From assembly GCA_035493835.1 (NCBI GenBank), contig DATJHO010000149.1, forward strand, positions 1 to 26,791: 26,791 bases of DNA, read 5' to 3'. Positions 1 to 6,871 of this stretch are shown here, piece by piece. A model generated the notes under the pieces. That model was not told the DNA's origin. It did no database searches and worked only from the letters and a program-made list of their open reading frames with translations. Made by a program: the position numbers and the translations under genes. The number at the start of each line of letters is the position of its first letter. Position 1 is the stretch's first letter. Source of the DNA: DASZTU01 sp035493835. Lineage in GTDB: Bacteria; Pseudomonadota; Alphaproteobacteria; Rhizobiales; Devosiaceae.

Positions 1-564
1 GGGGCAGGGGGCAAGACCCTCGCCATGGCCGCCAGCATGGACAACAAGGGGCAGATTTTCGCCTTCGACAGCGACCGGAACCGCCTCGCGCCGATCTATG
101 ACCGGCTGAAGCGCAATGGCGTGCGCAATGCGCAGGTGCGCGCGCCGCAGCCGGGCGCGCTCGATGATCTTGCCGGCAAGATGGATCGGGTGGTGATCGA
201 TGCGCCCTGCACCGGGTCCGGTACCTGGCGCCGCCGGCCCGACGCCAAGTGGAAGCTGACCCCCGCGCAGGTGGAGCAGCGCGTCACCGAGCAGCGGGAA
301 ATCCTCGCCGAGGGGATGCGGTACGTCAAACCGGGCGGCGCGCTGATCTATATCACCTGCTCGATTTTTCCGGAGGAGAACCAGGAGCAGGTGGCGCAGT
401 TCATGGCCGAGAACGAAGGCTTCGAGGCCGTCGATCCGAAAGCGCTGTGGGCCGAGCATTTTGAGGGGAAGTCCTTGCCCTATTTCTCCGCTGCGGGGCT
501 GACGCTTACGCCGCGAGTTGTGGATACGGATGGGTTTTTCGTCTCCGTGCTGCGGAGGCGGTAG
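1..564 (+). CDS. rsmB: RsmB-type 16S rRNA (cytosine-C5) methyltransferase, 3' part
   Basis: This is the last 187 residues of a RsmB/NOL1/NSUN family enzyme, which transfers a methyl group from SAM to a cytosine of 16S rRNA. The reading frame is open from base 1, so the gene begins before the window. The fragment starts inside the SAM-binding loop (GAGGKT). It contains the conserved DAPCTGSG (Cys at fragment residue 70) and the TCS motif (Cys at residue 120) that carries the catalytic cysteine pair of this family, followed by PEENQEQV. It ends with FFVSVLRRR and a TAG. The family (m5C RNA methyltransferase) is clear. The exact target base is assumed from RsmB homology, because the N-terminal NusB-like domain that would distinguish subtypes is outside the window. 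Confidence 0.88.
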   Translation, partial: GAGGKTLAMAASMDNKGQIFAFDSDRNRLAPIYDRLKRNGVRNAQVRAPQPGALDDLAGKMDRVVIDAPCTGSGTWRRRPDAKWKLTPAQVEQRVTEQREILAEGMRYVKPGGALIYITCSIFPEENQEQVAQFMAENEGFEAVDPKALWAEHFEGKSLPYFSAAGLTLTPRVVDTDGFFVSVLRRR

Positions 565-594
565 GTCGCGATCCCGCATCTTCAATCCTCCTTC

Positions 595-694
595 GTCATG
601 GCCGGGCTTGACCCGGCCACCCATGATGCCGCGCCAAGTCCGCCCAGCTATTGGCAAGCCTGCATGGGTCCCCGGGTCAAGCCCGGGGGTGACG
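595..694. repeat. Dispersed ~100-bp palindromic repeat, copy 1
   Basis: The two ends form an imperfect inverted repeat. The left arm begins CGTCATGGCCGGGCTTGACC and the right arm ends GGGTCAAGCCCGGGGGTGACG, and both share the core CCGGGCTTGACCCGG. The central part is about 36 bases. The reverse complement of the whole unit aligns along its length with 10559-10660; by eye about four bases in five match, with one indel. It is therefore a real dispersed repeat and not a chance terminator. Palindromes of this kind, with CGTCA ends and a CCGGGCTTGACCCGG core, are widespread between genes of Hyphomicrobiales. Confidence 0.82.
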
Positions 695-753
695 ATGTGG
701 CGTGGCGGGCGACCTTAGTCGCGACGCCGCGTCGCAGCACCACCCTCAAGGCT

Positions 754-844
754 CCGTCATTGCCCCGGCTCGTCCGGGCAATCCAGGGGCCGCGGGCTGG
801 GCGCCTGTTGCCCTGGATGCCCCGGATAGACCGGGGCGCGACGG
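754..844. repeat. Second palindromic intergenic repeat
   Basis: Arms at about 754-788 and 811-844 are near-complementary. One carries TGCCCCGGCTCGTCCGGGCA then ATCCAGGG. The other carries CCCTGGATGCCCCGGATAGA then CCGGGGCGCGACGG. The architecture (CGTCA-like ends, double CCGG palindromes, roughly 20-base centre) resembles the unit at 595-694, but the sequence differs, so it is probably another member of a related repeat family. As RNA it would make a very stable cruciform-like structure downstream of rsmB. Confidence 0.65.
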
Positions 845-1117
845 GCCGCGAGGGCCGGATGCACGGCGAGGCGAGGCAGTGCCCCTTCGCCCCGCCGCAC
901 TCCCCCCGTCGATTTTATCCCCCGATATCTGCCGGTCGCTAAAGGCCCGGCTCGTATGCGTCAAAGCGTATTGCAGAAAGCTTGATGCAAATTGTCGCGA
1001 TCCGGGCAAGCAGCAGGAAAGGCTGACATCCGAGGTTCATGCGCAGATGCACCGATGATTCTGGCGCCGTCGGCCCAATCATCGCTGCCTTTCAAGCGAA
1101 GTCCAAGGAGCCTGGAA

Positions 1118-1327
1118 ATGAAGATGAAGTACGTGATGATAAAGGATCATCTCGAACAAGCGCAGGCGATACTTGGAGATCGGGACCGGGAGTCGACCCA
1201 GCTCAAGGAGGTGCTTGAGATGGTCATTGGCCTGATCGACGAATTGCAGGCATTGGCCCAGCGGCGAGGGGCCAATGTCATCGAGTTCCCGCAAAGGCTG
1301 GAGCGTTCCCCCGGGGCCCGGAACTGA
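1118..1327 (+). CDS. Small hypothetical protein, 69 aa
   Basis: I choose the ATG at 1118 because an AAGGAG ribosome binding site lies seven bases before it (1105-1110). Longer in-frame starts would put this site inside the gene. The product is 69 residues, probably mostly helical and amphipathic (roughly residues 5-48, with a heptad-like pattern in LKEVLEMVIGLIDELQAL), followed by a basic tail rich in Arg. There is no signal peptide or membrane segment. It ends 41 bases before guaA and could share its transcript. I do not recognise the family. The strong ribosome site and the helical pattern argue that it is real. Confidence 0.6.
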   Translation: MKMKYVMIKDHLEQAQAILGDRDRESTQLKEVLEMVIGLIDELQALAQRRGANVIEFPQRLERSPGARN

Positions 1328-1368
1328 GTCGAATCGCCTTGCTTGCGGAATCGAGCCGGGCCCGCTAA

Positions 1369-2952
1369 ATGCTCGCCATGACAACATCCGTTGCTGCGGC
1401 TTCAGCGCCCGACTCCATCCTCATCGTCGATTTCGGCTCGCAGGTCACGCAATTGATTGCGCGGCGCATTCGCGAGGCCGGCGTTTACTGCGAGGTGCAT
1501 CCGTTCAACACGGCGGCTGCAGCGCTCGCAAGCCTCAGGCCGAAGGGCATCGTCCTTTCCGGCGGGCCGGCCTCGACCCTCTCGGAAGGCGCGCCAACGA
1601 TCGATCCGGCGCTGCTGGCGGCGAATGTGCCGATCCTCGGCATCTGCTACGGCCAGCAGGCGCTCTGCCGGGCGCTGGGCGGCACGGTGGAAGGCGGCCA
1701 TTCCGGCGAGTTCGGCCGCGCCGCCATCCGGGTGCAAAAACTTTCCCCGCTCTATGACGGCGTCTGGGAGCTCGGCACCGAGCATCAGGTCTGGATGAGC
1801 CATGGCGACCGCGTCGTCGCCCTGCCGCCGGGCTTTGAGGTGATCGGCACCTCCGATGGCGCCCCGTTCGCCATGATTGCGAACGAAGAGCGAAAAATCT
1901 GGGCGGTGCAGTTCCACCCCGAGGTCGTGCACACGCCCGACGGGGCAAAGCTCTACGCCAATTTCGTCCACGGTATTTGCGGCATTGCCGCCAACTGGAC
2001 CATGTCGGCCTATCGCCAGCGCGCGATCGAAAAGATCCGGGCGCAGGTAGGCAAGGGCAGGGTGATCTGCGGGCTTTCGGGCGGGGTGGATTCTTCCGTT
2101 GCCGCCGTGCTGATCCACGAGGCGATCGGGGACCAGCTGACCTGCATTCTCGTCGATCATGGCTTGATGCGCCTCAACGAGGCCGATGAGGTCGTGACCA
2201 TGTTCCGGGATCACTACAACATCCCGCTCGTTCACGTTGATGCCTCGAAGCAATTCCTCGGCGAGCTTACGGGCGTGGTCGATCCCGAGACCAAGCGGAA
2301 GATCATCGGGCGCCTGTTCATCGAGACGTTTGAGGCCGAGGCCAAGAAGATCGGCGGCGCCGACTTCCTGGCCCAGGGCACGCTCTATCCGGACGTGATC
2401 GAGAGCGTCTCGTTCAGCGGCGGGCCGTCGGTCACCATCAAGAGCCACCACAATGTGGGCGGCCTGCCCGAGCGCATGAACATGCAGCTCGTCGAGCCGC
2501 TGCGCGAGCTCTTCAAGGACGAAGTCCGCGTTCTCGGCCGTGAGTTGGGGCTGCCCGAGCGTTTCGTCGGCCGGCATCCCTTCCCGGGGCCGGGCCTCGC
2601 GATCCGCCTGCCGGGAGGCGTTTCGCCCGAAAAGCTGGAAATCCTGCGCAAGGCCGACGCCATCTACCTCGACGAGATCCGCAAGGCGGGGCTCTACGAC
2701 GTGATCTGGCAGGCCTTTGCCGTGCTGTTGCCGGTGCAGACCGTGGGCGTCATGGGCGACGGCCGCACCTATGAATTCGTCTGCGCGCTGCGCGCCGTCA
2801 CTTCCGTCGATGGCATGACGGCCGATTTCTTCCCGTTCGACATGAACTTCCTCGGCCGCGCCGCGACCCGGATCATCAATGAGGTCCGCGGCATTAACCG
2901 GGTCGTCTACGACGTGACCTCGAAGCCGCCCGGCACGATTGAGTGGGAATAG
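1369..2952 (+). CDS. guaA: GMP synthase (glutamine-hydrolysing)
   Basis: Converts XMP to GMP with ATP and ammonia taken from glutamine, the last step of de novo guanine nucleotide synthesis in the cytoplasm. The 527-residue product has the usual two-part layout. An N-terminal class I glutamine amidotransferase domain (about 16-205) has the nucleophile in GICYGQQ (Cys93) and the His/Glu pair in QFHPEV (His183, Glu185). It is followed by the ATP pyrophosphatase domain with the SGGVDSS loop (237-243), and a C-terminal dimerisation domain containing GRHPFPGPGLAIR and ending KPPGTIEWE. All catalytic residues are present. The start is uncertain between the ATG at 1369 and the ATG at 1378; neither has a strong ribosome site, and both lie just before the conserved SILIVDFGSQ. 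Confidence 0.97.
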   Translation: MLAMTTSVAAASAPDSILIVDFGSQVTQLIARRIREAGVYCEVHPFNTAAAALASLRPKGIVLSGGPASTLSEGAPTIDPALLAANVPILGICYGQQALCRALGGTVEGGHSGEFGRAAIRVQKLSPLYDGVWELGTEHQVWMSHGDRVVALPPGFEVIGTSDGAPFAMIANEERKIWAVQFHPEVVHTPDGAKLYANFVHGICGIAANWTMSAYRQRAIEKIRAQVGKGRVICGLSGGVDSSVAAVLIHEAIGDQLTCILVDHGLMRLNEADEVVTMFRDHYNIPLVHVDASKQFLGELTGVVDPETKRKIIGRLFIETFEAEAKKIGGADFLAQGTLYPDVIESVSFSGGPSVTIKSHHNVGGLPERMNMQLVEPLRELFKDEVRVLGRELGLPERFVGRHPFPGPGLAIRLPGGVSPEKLEILRKADAIYLDEIRKAGLYDVIWQAFAVLLPVQTVGVMGDGRTYEFVCALRAVTSVDGMTADFFPFDMNFLGRAATRIINEVRGINRVVYDVTSKPPGTIEWE

Positions 2953-3057
2953 ATGGTGCCGTTTGCGCGTATGCGACACTAGGCCCGGCTGACCGTCAAC
3001 CCGCTCGACGATAAGAGCTTGTCGCCGCGATGGATAGCGGTCGAGGGAGTGCGTCAA

Positions 3058-4110
3058 ATGAAGCTGTGGCGGTTTTTGTGGATCGCGGCCGGGATCTCTG
3101 CTGCCCTGCTCGGCACTGTGCCCGCTGAGGCCGCGGGGCCGCTTCGGAGTCCGTGGGACGTGCCTGTTGCGGCCCATGCGGCAAGTGGCAAGAGCCAGTG
3201 CTCGACGGCCCCGGATTTGCCGGCCAGCATCAAAACGCACGACTACTACAGCGACTCCGCCCATTCGGTAATCGATCCGGTGCGGCTAAAAGCCTATCAG
3301 CAATCGATCAGCGTGTGGCACCACGCCGCCAGCACTTTGGACAGGATGGCCGACCGCTATCGTGCGAACGGCGACACTGCCATGGCCGGATGCGTTGCGG
3401 ACTGGCTCGACCATTTCGCCCAGGCCGGCACGCTCACCGGCGAGATGTCGACCAACCAGGCCACCTATGTACAGGGTTGGATGCTCGGCTCTTTCTCCAT
3501 CGCATGGCTGAAAGTCCGCATGGCCCCCACGATTTCCGCTGCCGAGGCTGGCCGGATCGGTCATTGGCTGGGCGTCGTGGGCGCATTGAACAGCCTCTAC
3601 TACGCGCCCCGTGCCACCAAGACGGACGGCAGGAACAATCATCGGTACTGGGCCGGGCTGGCGGTGATGGCGGCCGCGATCGCCGCTGATCGGCGCGATC
3701 TCTATGACTGGGGCGTCAACAGCTTTGGCATCGGCGCCGCGCAGATAACGCCAGAGGGCACCCTGCCGCTGGAGATGGCGCGCCGGGCGCTGGCGCTGCA
3801 CTATCACCTCTTTGCCGCGGCGCCGCTCGTCACCATGGCCGAACTCGCCAGCGCCAACGGCGACGACCTTTATCACGAGGACAATGGCGCGCTCCTTCGA
3901 CTCGTCCACGCGGCTGTAGCCGGGATCAGCAACCCCGCGCCCTTTGCTGCACAAACGGGGATCGCCCAGCGACCGATCAAGCTCAACGCCGATGACATCG
4001 CCTGGGCCGCGCCGTTCGAACGCCGTTTTCCAGACCGCGAGCTTCAGGCGCTGCTGAGCCAGGCGACATCGCACAGCGTGCTGTACATTGGTGGCTTGCC
4101 CCCCGCCTGA
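3058..4110 (+). CDS. Secreted PL5/AlgL-type alginate lyase
   Basis: Predicted polysaccharide lyase that cuts polyuronates (alginate or a related polymer) by beta-elimination, probably in the periplasm. The start at 3058 is chosen because GAGGGAG precedes it and because it opens directly on a signal peptide (KLWRFLWIAAGISAALLG, likely cleavage near Ala26 after AEA). The mature protein of about 324 residues carries the family hallmark NNHRYW (193-198), followed by RRDLYDWGV and a MARRALALHYH segment (240-250), matching the His/Arg/Tyr active-site layout of AlgL. No alginate biosynthesis or export genes are nearby, so this is more likely a degradative or housekeeping enzyme than part of an alg operon. 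The exact substrate is unknown, since PL5 members differ (mannuronan, polyglucuronate). Confidence 0.8.
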   Translation: MKLWRFLWIAAGISAALLGTVPAEAAGPLRSPWDVPVAAHAASGKSQCSTAPDLPASIKTHDYYSDSAHSVIDPVRLKAYQQSISVWHHAASTLDRMADRYRANGDTAMAGCVADWLDHFAQAGTLTGEMSTNQATYVQGWMLGSFSIAWLKVRMAPTISAAEAGRIGHWLGVVGALNSLYYAPRATKTDGRNNHRYWAGLAVMAAAIAADRRDLYDWGVNSFGIGAAQITPEGTLPLEMARRALALHYHLFAAAPLVTMAELASANGDDLYHEDNGALLRLVHAAVAGISNPAPFAAQTGIAQRPIKLNADDIAWAAPFERRFPDRELQALLSQATSHSVLYIGGLPPA

Positions 4111-4214
4111 CGATCCTGAGTCCGCGCGGGAATAGTCGACGGTCGTTGGTGTTGATGCCGTGTACCGACTGGCCAAGAATGCATCGACCGGTAAACGAGT
4201 TGGAGTTGCCCATC

Positions 4215-4688
4215 ATGTCAGAGCCACGGCCACCACTGCCGCCGTTCATCATCGAGACGGCTATGCAGAAGACTAGAGCGGCAGAAGACGCGTGGAACAC
4301 GCGGGAGCCGGAGCGGGTCTCGCTCGCCTACACCCCCGACAGCCGCTGGCGGAACCGTAGTGAGTTCATCCAGGGACGGCCAGCGATAGTGGCCTTCCTG
4401 ACCCGGAAATGGGCTCGCGAACTGGAATACCGGCTGATCAAGGAACTGTGGGCCTTCAGCGACAACCGCATCGCCGTCCGCTTTGCCTATGAGTGGCATG
4501 ATGCAGCAGGGCAGTGGTTCCGGTCCTATGGCAACGAAAATTGGGAGTTCGATCAGGCGGGGCTGATGCGGACACGCCATGCCAGCATTAATGATCTGGC
4601 GATCAGTGAAAGCGATCGCCTGTTCCACTGGGAAATGGGCAAACGTCGCCCGGACGACCATCCCTCGCTCAGCGATCTAGGGCTGTGA
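4215..4688 (+). CDS. DUF1348 / NTF2-like (SnoaL-fold) family protein
   Basis: A 157-residue cytosolic protein of the DUF1348 family within the NTF2-like superfamily, recognised by the N-terminal RPPLPPFIIETAMQK, then AEDAWN, DSRWRNRSEF, AFLTRKWARELEYRLIKELW and FAYEWHDAAGQWFRSYGNEN. Such proteins form small cone-shaped alpha-beta barrels, often dimers; no biochemical role is established. I chose the ATG at 4215 because the family begins there and TGGAG lies nine bases upstream; the longer frame from 4146 adds a non-conserved leader. It lies about 100 bases after the lyase gene on the same strand, but nothing ties the two in function. Confidence 0.85.
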   Translation: MSEPRPPLPPFIIETAMQKTRAAEDAWNTREPERVSLAYTPDSRWRNRSEFIQGRPAIVAFLTRKWARELEYRLIKELWAFSDNRIAVRFAYEWHDAAGQWFRSYGNENWEFDQAGLMRTRHASINDLAISESDRLFHWEMGKRRPDDHPSLSDLGL

Positions 4689-4726
4689 CGCGGCCGCGCA
4701 TCGGGCGACGCGATTCCGCGGCGGCG

Positions 4727-5566
4727 CTACATCGCTGCCATGGTCCGGCCCCCCGGCTCTTTCCCGTCCTTGGAGAGCCACGCAGCAGCCGCCTCGTTGC
4801 CCCTTCGGGCCGCGATTGCCGCCGTGTCTGGGCCACGGAGGATTCCATCGATATAGCCGGCGGCGAAGGCGTCGCCGGCCCCCGTCGTGTCCCGAACCGG
4901 ACCGATGGGCGGCACGGGCACTTCGACCTGTTCGCCGCGCTCGATTACGCAGACCGGCTTGGACCCGTCGGTCAGGACAAGCTGGCTCAGCCGCTGTCCC
5001 GCGCGCTCCCTTGCATCCCTCCAGAGGGTGTCGGCCGGGCCACTGACGTCTGAGCGCGAAGCAATCAAAACGTCGGCGGGCCGGATTTCGCCCGGCGACA
5101 GCGGAAATTGCGAAACCACATGAGGAAAGCGCGCGAGGCCACTGGTAGCCGTGGCGCTCATTCGCCTGGAATTGAGGTAGATGGCCGCCGCCTCGACCCG
5201 CGGCAGTTCCGCCATGACGGGTTTACGTCCGGTGCCGGCGCGGCCGATGATCGTGCGCTCGCCCTGCGGGTCGATCAGGATCTCGGTCTCGATCGACTCA
5301 CCGGGAACGAAAGCAATGAACCGCGTGTCGAAGCCGCACGCGTCGAGCGTTGCGAGGATCGCCCGGCCCTTGTCGTCGTCAAACAGGGTCGTTGCCAGCA
5401 ACACCTCATGGCCGAGCGCCAGCAGCGCGCTGCCGGTGTTGAAGCCGCCGCCGCCGAGCCGTGACTCAATGCGCTCATAAAAGGGCCGCCCACTCGACAC
5501 CAGTGGCCGATCCAACCACCAGATGCGATCGATATTGGCTGACCCGACGACCAAAATTCTGGCCAA
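4727..5566 (-). CDS. PfkB-family carbohydrate kinase
   Basis: Predicted sugar or nucleoside kinase of the ribokinase/PfkB family, transferring phosphate from ATP to a hydroxyl of a small substrate. With the TTG start at 5566 it has 279 residues. It opens with the typical strand RILVVGSANID, has a GGGGFNTGSALLALG substrate-lid region (about 38-52), and carries the PfkB signature DTTGAGDAFAAG (226-237, catalytic Asp232). The substrate cannot be read from the sequence; the Trp pair after the first Asp and the missing sugar-transport neighbours give no clue. It is convergent with the DUF1348 gene (38-base gap), and its start faces the phnC promoter region. Confidence 0.85.
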   Translation of the reverse strand: MARILVVGSANIDRIWWLDRPLVSSGRPFYERIESRLGGGGFNTGSALLALGHEVLLATTLFDDDKGRAILATLDACGFDTRFIAFVPGESIETEILIDPQGERTIIGRAGTGRKPVMAELPRVEAAAIYLNSRRMSATATSGLARFPHVVSQFPLSPGEIRPADVLIASRSDVSGPADTLWRDARERAGQRLSQLVLTDGSKPVCVIERGEQVEVPVPPIGPVRDTTGAGDAFAAGYIDGILRGPDTAAIAARRGNEAAAAWLSKDGKEPGGRTMAAM

Positions 5567-5578
5567 GCCGCACTCCTT
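5564..5578 (-). promoter_or_regulatory. Ribosome binding site and TTG start of the PfkB kinase
   Basis: Reading the minus strand, AAGGAG (5578-5573) is followed by six bases and then TTG (5566-5564), which begins LARILVVGSANID, exactly where the family begins. The more distant in-frame GTG at 5596 has no ribosome site and would add ten non-conserved residues. The TTG start is therefore preferred. Confidence 0.75.
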
Positions 5579-5812
5579 CTCAACACAGGCGGTCACGTTT
5601 AGGGGGCTTATATGACGTTCTTCCCCTGATCATTGTGAATTTTGGCAGCAGGCCCCAGGGATCGATCCTCGAGCGGCCCTGAAACCGGCAAGCGGCTTGA
5701 AAACGCGGGCGAATTTTTCTCCACGGGCCTGCTCTTCCAGCGCCGCCCAACACCGCTGAGTGCATGCTTTCTCCCCAATTTGCGCCCGCGCTTCGCTGGC
5801 TTGTGATCGAAG

Positions 5813-5844
5813 CGTAATATGGATGTCACATTGAAAAGTATAAT
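5813..5844 (+). promoter_or_regulatory. Candidate PhoB-dependent promoter of phnCDE
   Basis: Two 11-base units in tandem, CGTAATATGGA (5813-5823) and TGTCACATTGA (5824-5834), resemble the TGTCAT/C direct repeats of a Pho box; the second is a perfect TGTCAC and the first matches four of six. A perfect -10 hexamer TATAAT follows at 5839-5844. The distance from TGTCAC to the -10 is 15 bases, close to the 16 seen in the E. coli phoA and pstS promoters. There is no good -35 hexamer, as expected for an activator-dependent promoter. It would place the start of the mRNA near 5851, giving a leader of about 147 bases. The call is an inference from spacing and similarity. Confidence 0.45.
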
Positions 5845-5883
5845 TCAGGCAGTTGTTCTGTAGAAGTGCAGACAACTAGTAAT

Positions 5884-5932
5884 ATTGGTATTGTTTAGTT
5901 TGCGTTTATGGCAGTAATGTAACAATACCAAT
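5884..5932. promoter_or_regulatory. Perfect 12-bp inverted repeat upstream of phnC
   Basis: ATTGGTATTGTT (5884-5895) and AACAATACCAAT (5921-5932) are perfect inverted copies separated by 25 bases. If transcription starts near 5851 it lies in the leader, where it could act as an operator (looped or roadblock repressor binding) or fold as an RNA hairpin upstream of the phnC ribosome site. The half site contains TTGGTAT; the known PhnF operator of Mycobacterium (TGGTATAGACCA) shares TGGTAT, but the wide spacing is not that of a single GntR dimer site. The structure is certain; the function is not. Confidence 0.6.
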
Positions 5933-5997
5933 GCGTCTTTAGGTTTGCTTGGAATGCGTACCTTCTTGATGATAGGTGTGCAAATATCGGAGACAGC

Positions 5998-6819
5998 ATG
6001 CTGAAACTCAGCGCTGTGACGCGACGCTTCAAGGCGTCCGTTGCCGTAGACGCGGTCGATCTTGAAATCGGCAAGGGGCAAATCGTTGGCATCATCGGTC
6101 GCTCCGGCGCCGGCAAGTCGACTTTGCTCCGCCTTGTCAATCGGTTGATTGATCCGAGCGAAGGCCGCATCGAGTTCGACGGCCTCGACGTCAGCGGGCT
6201 GAAAGGCAAGGAGCTCCGGCTCTGGCGCGCCCGCTGCGCCATGATCTTTCAGCAATTCAACCTGGTTAACCGGCTGGATGTGCTGACCAATGTGCTGATC
6301 GGGCGGGTGGCCACCAGCGGCACGCTGCCGATCATGTTCAAGCAGTTTTCCGCCGAAGAACGGATGATGGCGGCCAAGGCGCTCGACCGCCTCAACCTGC
6401 TGCCGCAGGCGCTGCAGCGCGCGGACACCCTTTCGGGCGGCCAGCAGCAGCGCGTCGCCATAGCCCGGGCGCTGGTGCAGCGTCCCGATATCGTGCTCGC
6501 CGATGAGCCGATCGCCTCGCTCGATCCGCACAATGCGCGGCTCGTCATGGAGGCGCTCAAGACGATCAACCGCGAGGACGGCATCACCGTCATCTGCAAC
6601 CTGCACACGCTCGACGCCGCGCGCGCCTATTGCGATCGCATCATCGGGCTCGCCAAGGGCGCGGTGGTGTTCGATGGCGTTCCCGACGCGCTGACGGACG
6701 AAAGCCTGCAACGGATTTACGGCGGCGACGGCGCCGCCCCCATCGATGAGAGCCTCACCTCCGGCCACTTCGAACGCCCCATTGGCATGGCCCGGGCCGA
6801 GTCTCTCCACTCAGCTTGA
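5998..6819 (+). CDS. phnC: Phosphonate ABC transporter, ATP-binding protein PhnC
   Basis: The ATPase that powers PhnE-mediated uptake of phosphonates at the inner membrane. The 273-residue protein has the full nucleotide-binding set: Walker A GRSGAGKST (34-42), the Q-loop FQQFN, the ABC signature LSGGQQQR (145-152), Walker B IVLADEP (165-171) with the catalytic Glu, and the H-loop His in CNLHTLD. The stretch GTLPIMFKQFSAEE between Q-loop and signature is typical of PhnC. The ATG at 5998 follows GGAGA at a close distance. It is the first gene of the transporter operon, with phnD 52 bases downstream across a small hairpin. Confidence 0.95.
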   Translation: MLKLSAVTRRFKASVAVDAVDLEIGKGQIVGIIGRSGAGKSTLLRLVNRLIDPSEGRIEFDGLDVSGLKGKELRLWRARCAMIFQQFNLVNRLDVLTNVLIGRVATSGTLPIMFKQFSAEERMMAAKALDRLNLLPQALQRADTLSGGQQQRVAIARALVQRPDIVLADEPIASLDPHNARLVMEALKTINREDGITVICNLHTLDAARAYCDRIIGLAKGAVVFDGVPDALTDESLQRIYGGDGAAPIDESLTSGHFERPIGMARAESLHSA

Positions 6820-6837
6820 CGGGCAAAACCGCCCGTC
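6818..6837 (+). promoter_or_regulatory. Hairpin at the phnC/phnD junction
   Basis: GACGGGC (6818-6824) and GCCCGTC (6831-6837) pair perfectly around an AAAACC loop; the stem begins within the phnC stop codon and is followed by TTCCTT. It is too short and too poor in U to be a firm terminator inside an operon. It may protect the downstream phnD message or weaken read-through. Confidence 0.5.
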
Positions 6838-6871
6838 TTCCTTCAAGTTCATCCCACGGAGTTCGACTTCC

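Larger units (their letters stand above)
565..1117. other. Gene-poor gap with palindromic repeats
   Basis: This stretch of about 550 bases separates rsmB from a small gene. The first half holds two GC-rich palindromic repeat units (595-694 and 754-844). The second half (about 850-1117) is lower in obvious structure and must carry the promoter and ribosome binding site of the small gene that starts at 1118. The open frames here are short, disagree with the codon style of the neighbours and cross the palindromes, so I do not call a gene. Confidence 0.7.
5597..5997. other. Control region between the kinase gene and phnC
   Basis: This gap of about 400 bases has no credible gene. Its left part (5600-5800) is GC-rich without a clear pattern. 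From about 5810 to 5960 it turns notably AT-rich compared with the rest of the window and carries the phnC control elements: a PhoB-box-like repeat with a perfect TATAAT (5813-5844) and a 12-base perfect inverted repeat (5884-5932). The phnC ribosome site (GGAGA, 5989-5993) closes the region. Confidence 0.7.

Noticed and set aside
598..1058. Overlapping frames of about 90-120 codons after rsmB
   Set aside because: They run through two palindromic repeats and give Pro/Arg/Gly-rich translations with no family resemblance.
565..1117. CRISPR-like or tandem repeat structure
   Set aside because: The repeats are inverted palindromes occurring once each, not regularly spaced direct repeats with spacers.
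1402..3264. 620-codon open frame on the minus strand opposite guaA
   Set aside because: It lies antisense to a fully conserved gene; in high-GC DNA the opposite strand of a real gene often stays open. The translation has no recognisable domain and is rich in His, Asp and Arg runs typical of shadows.
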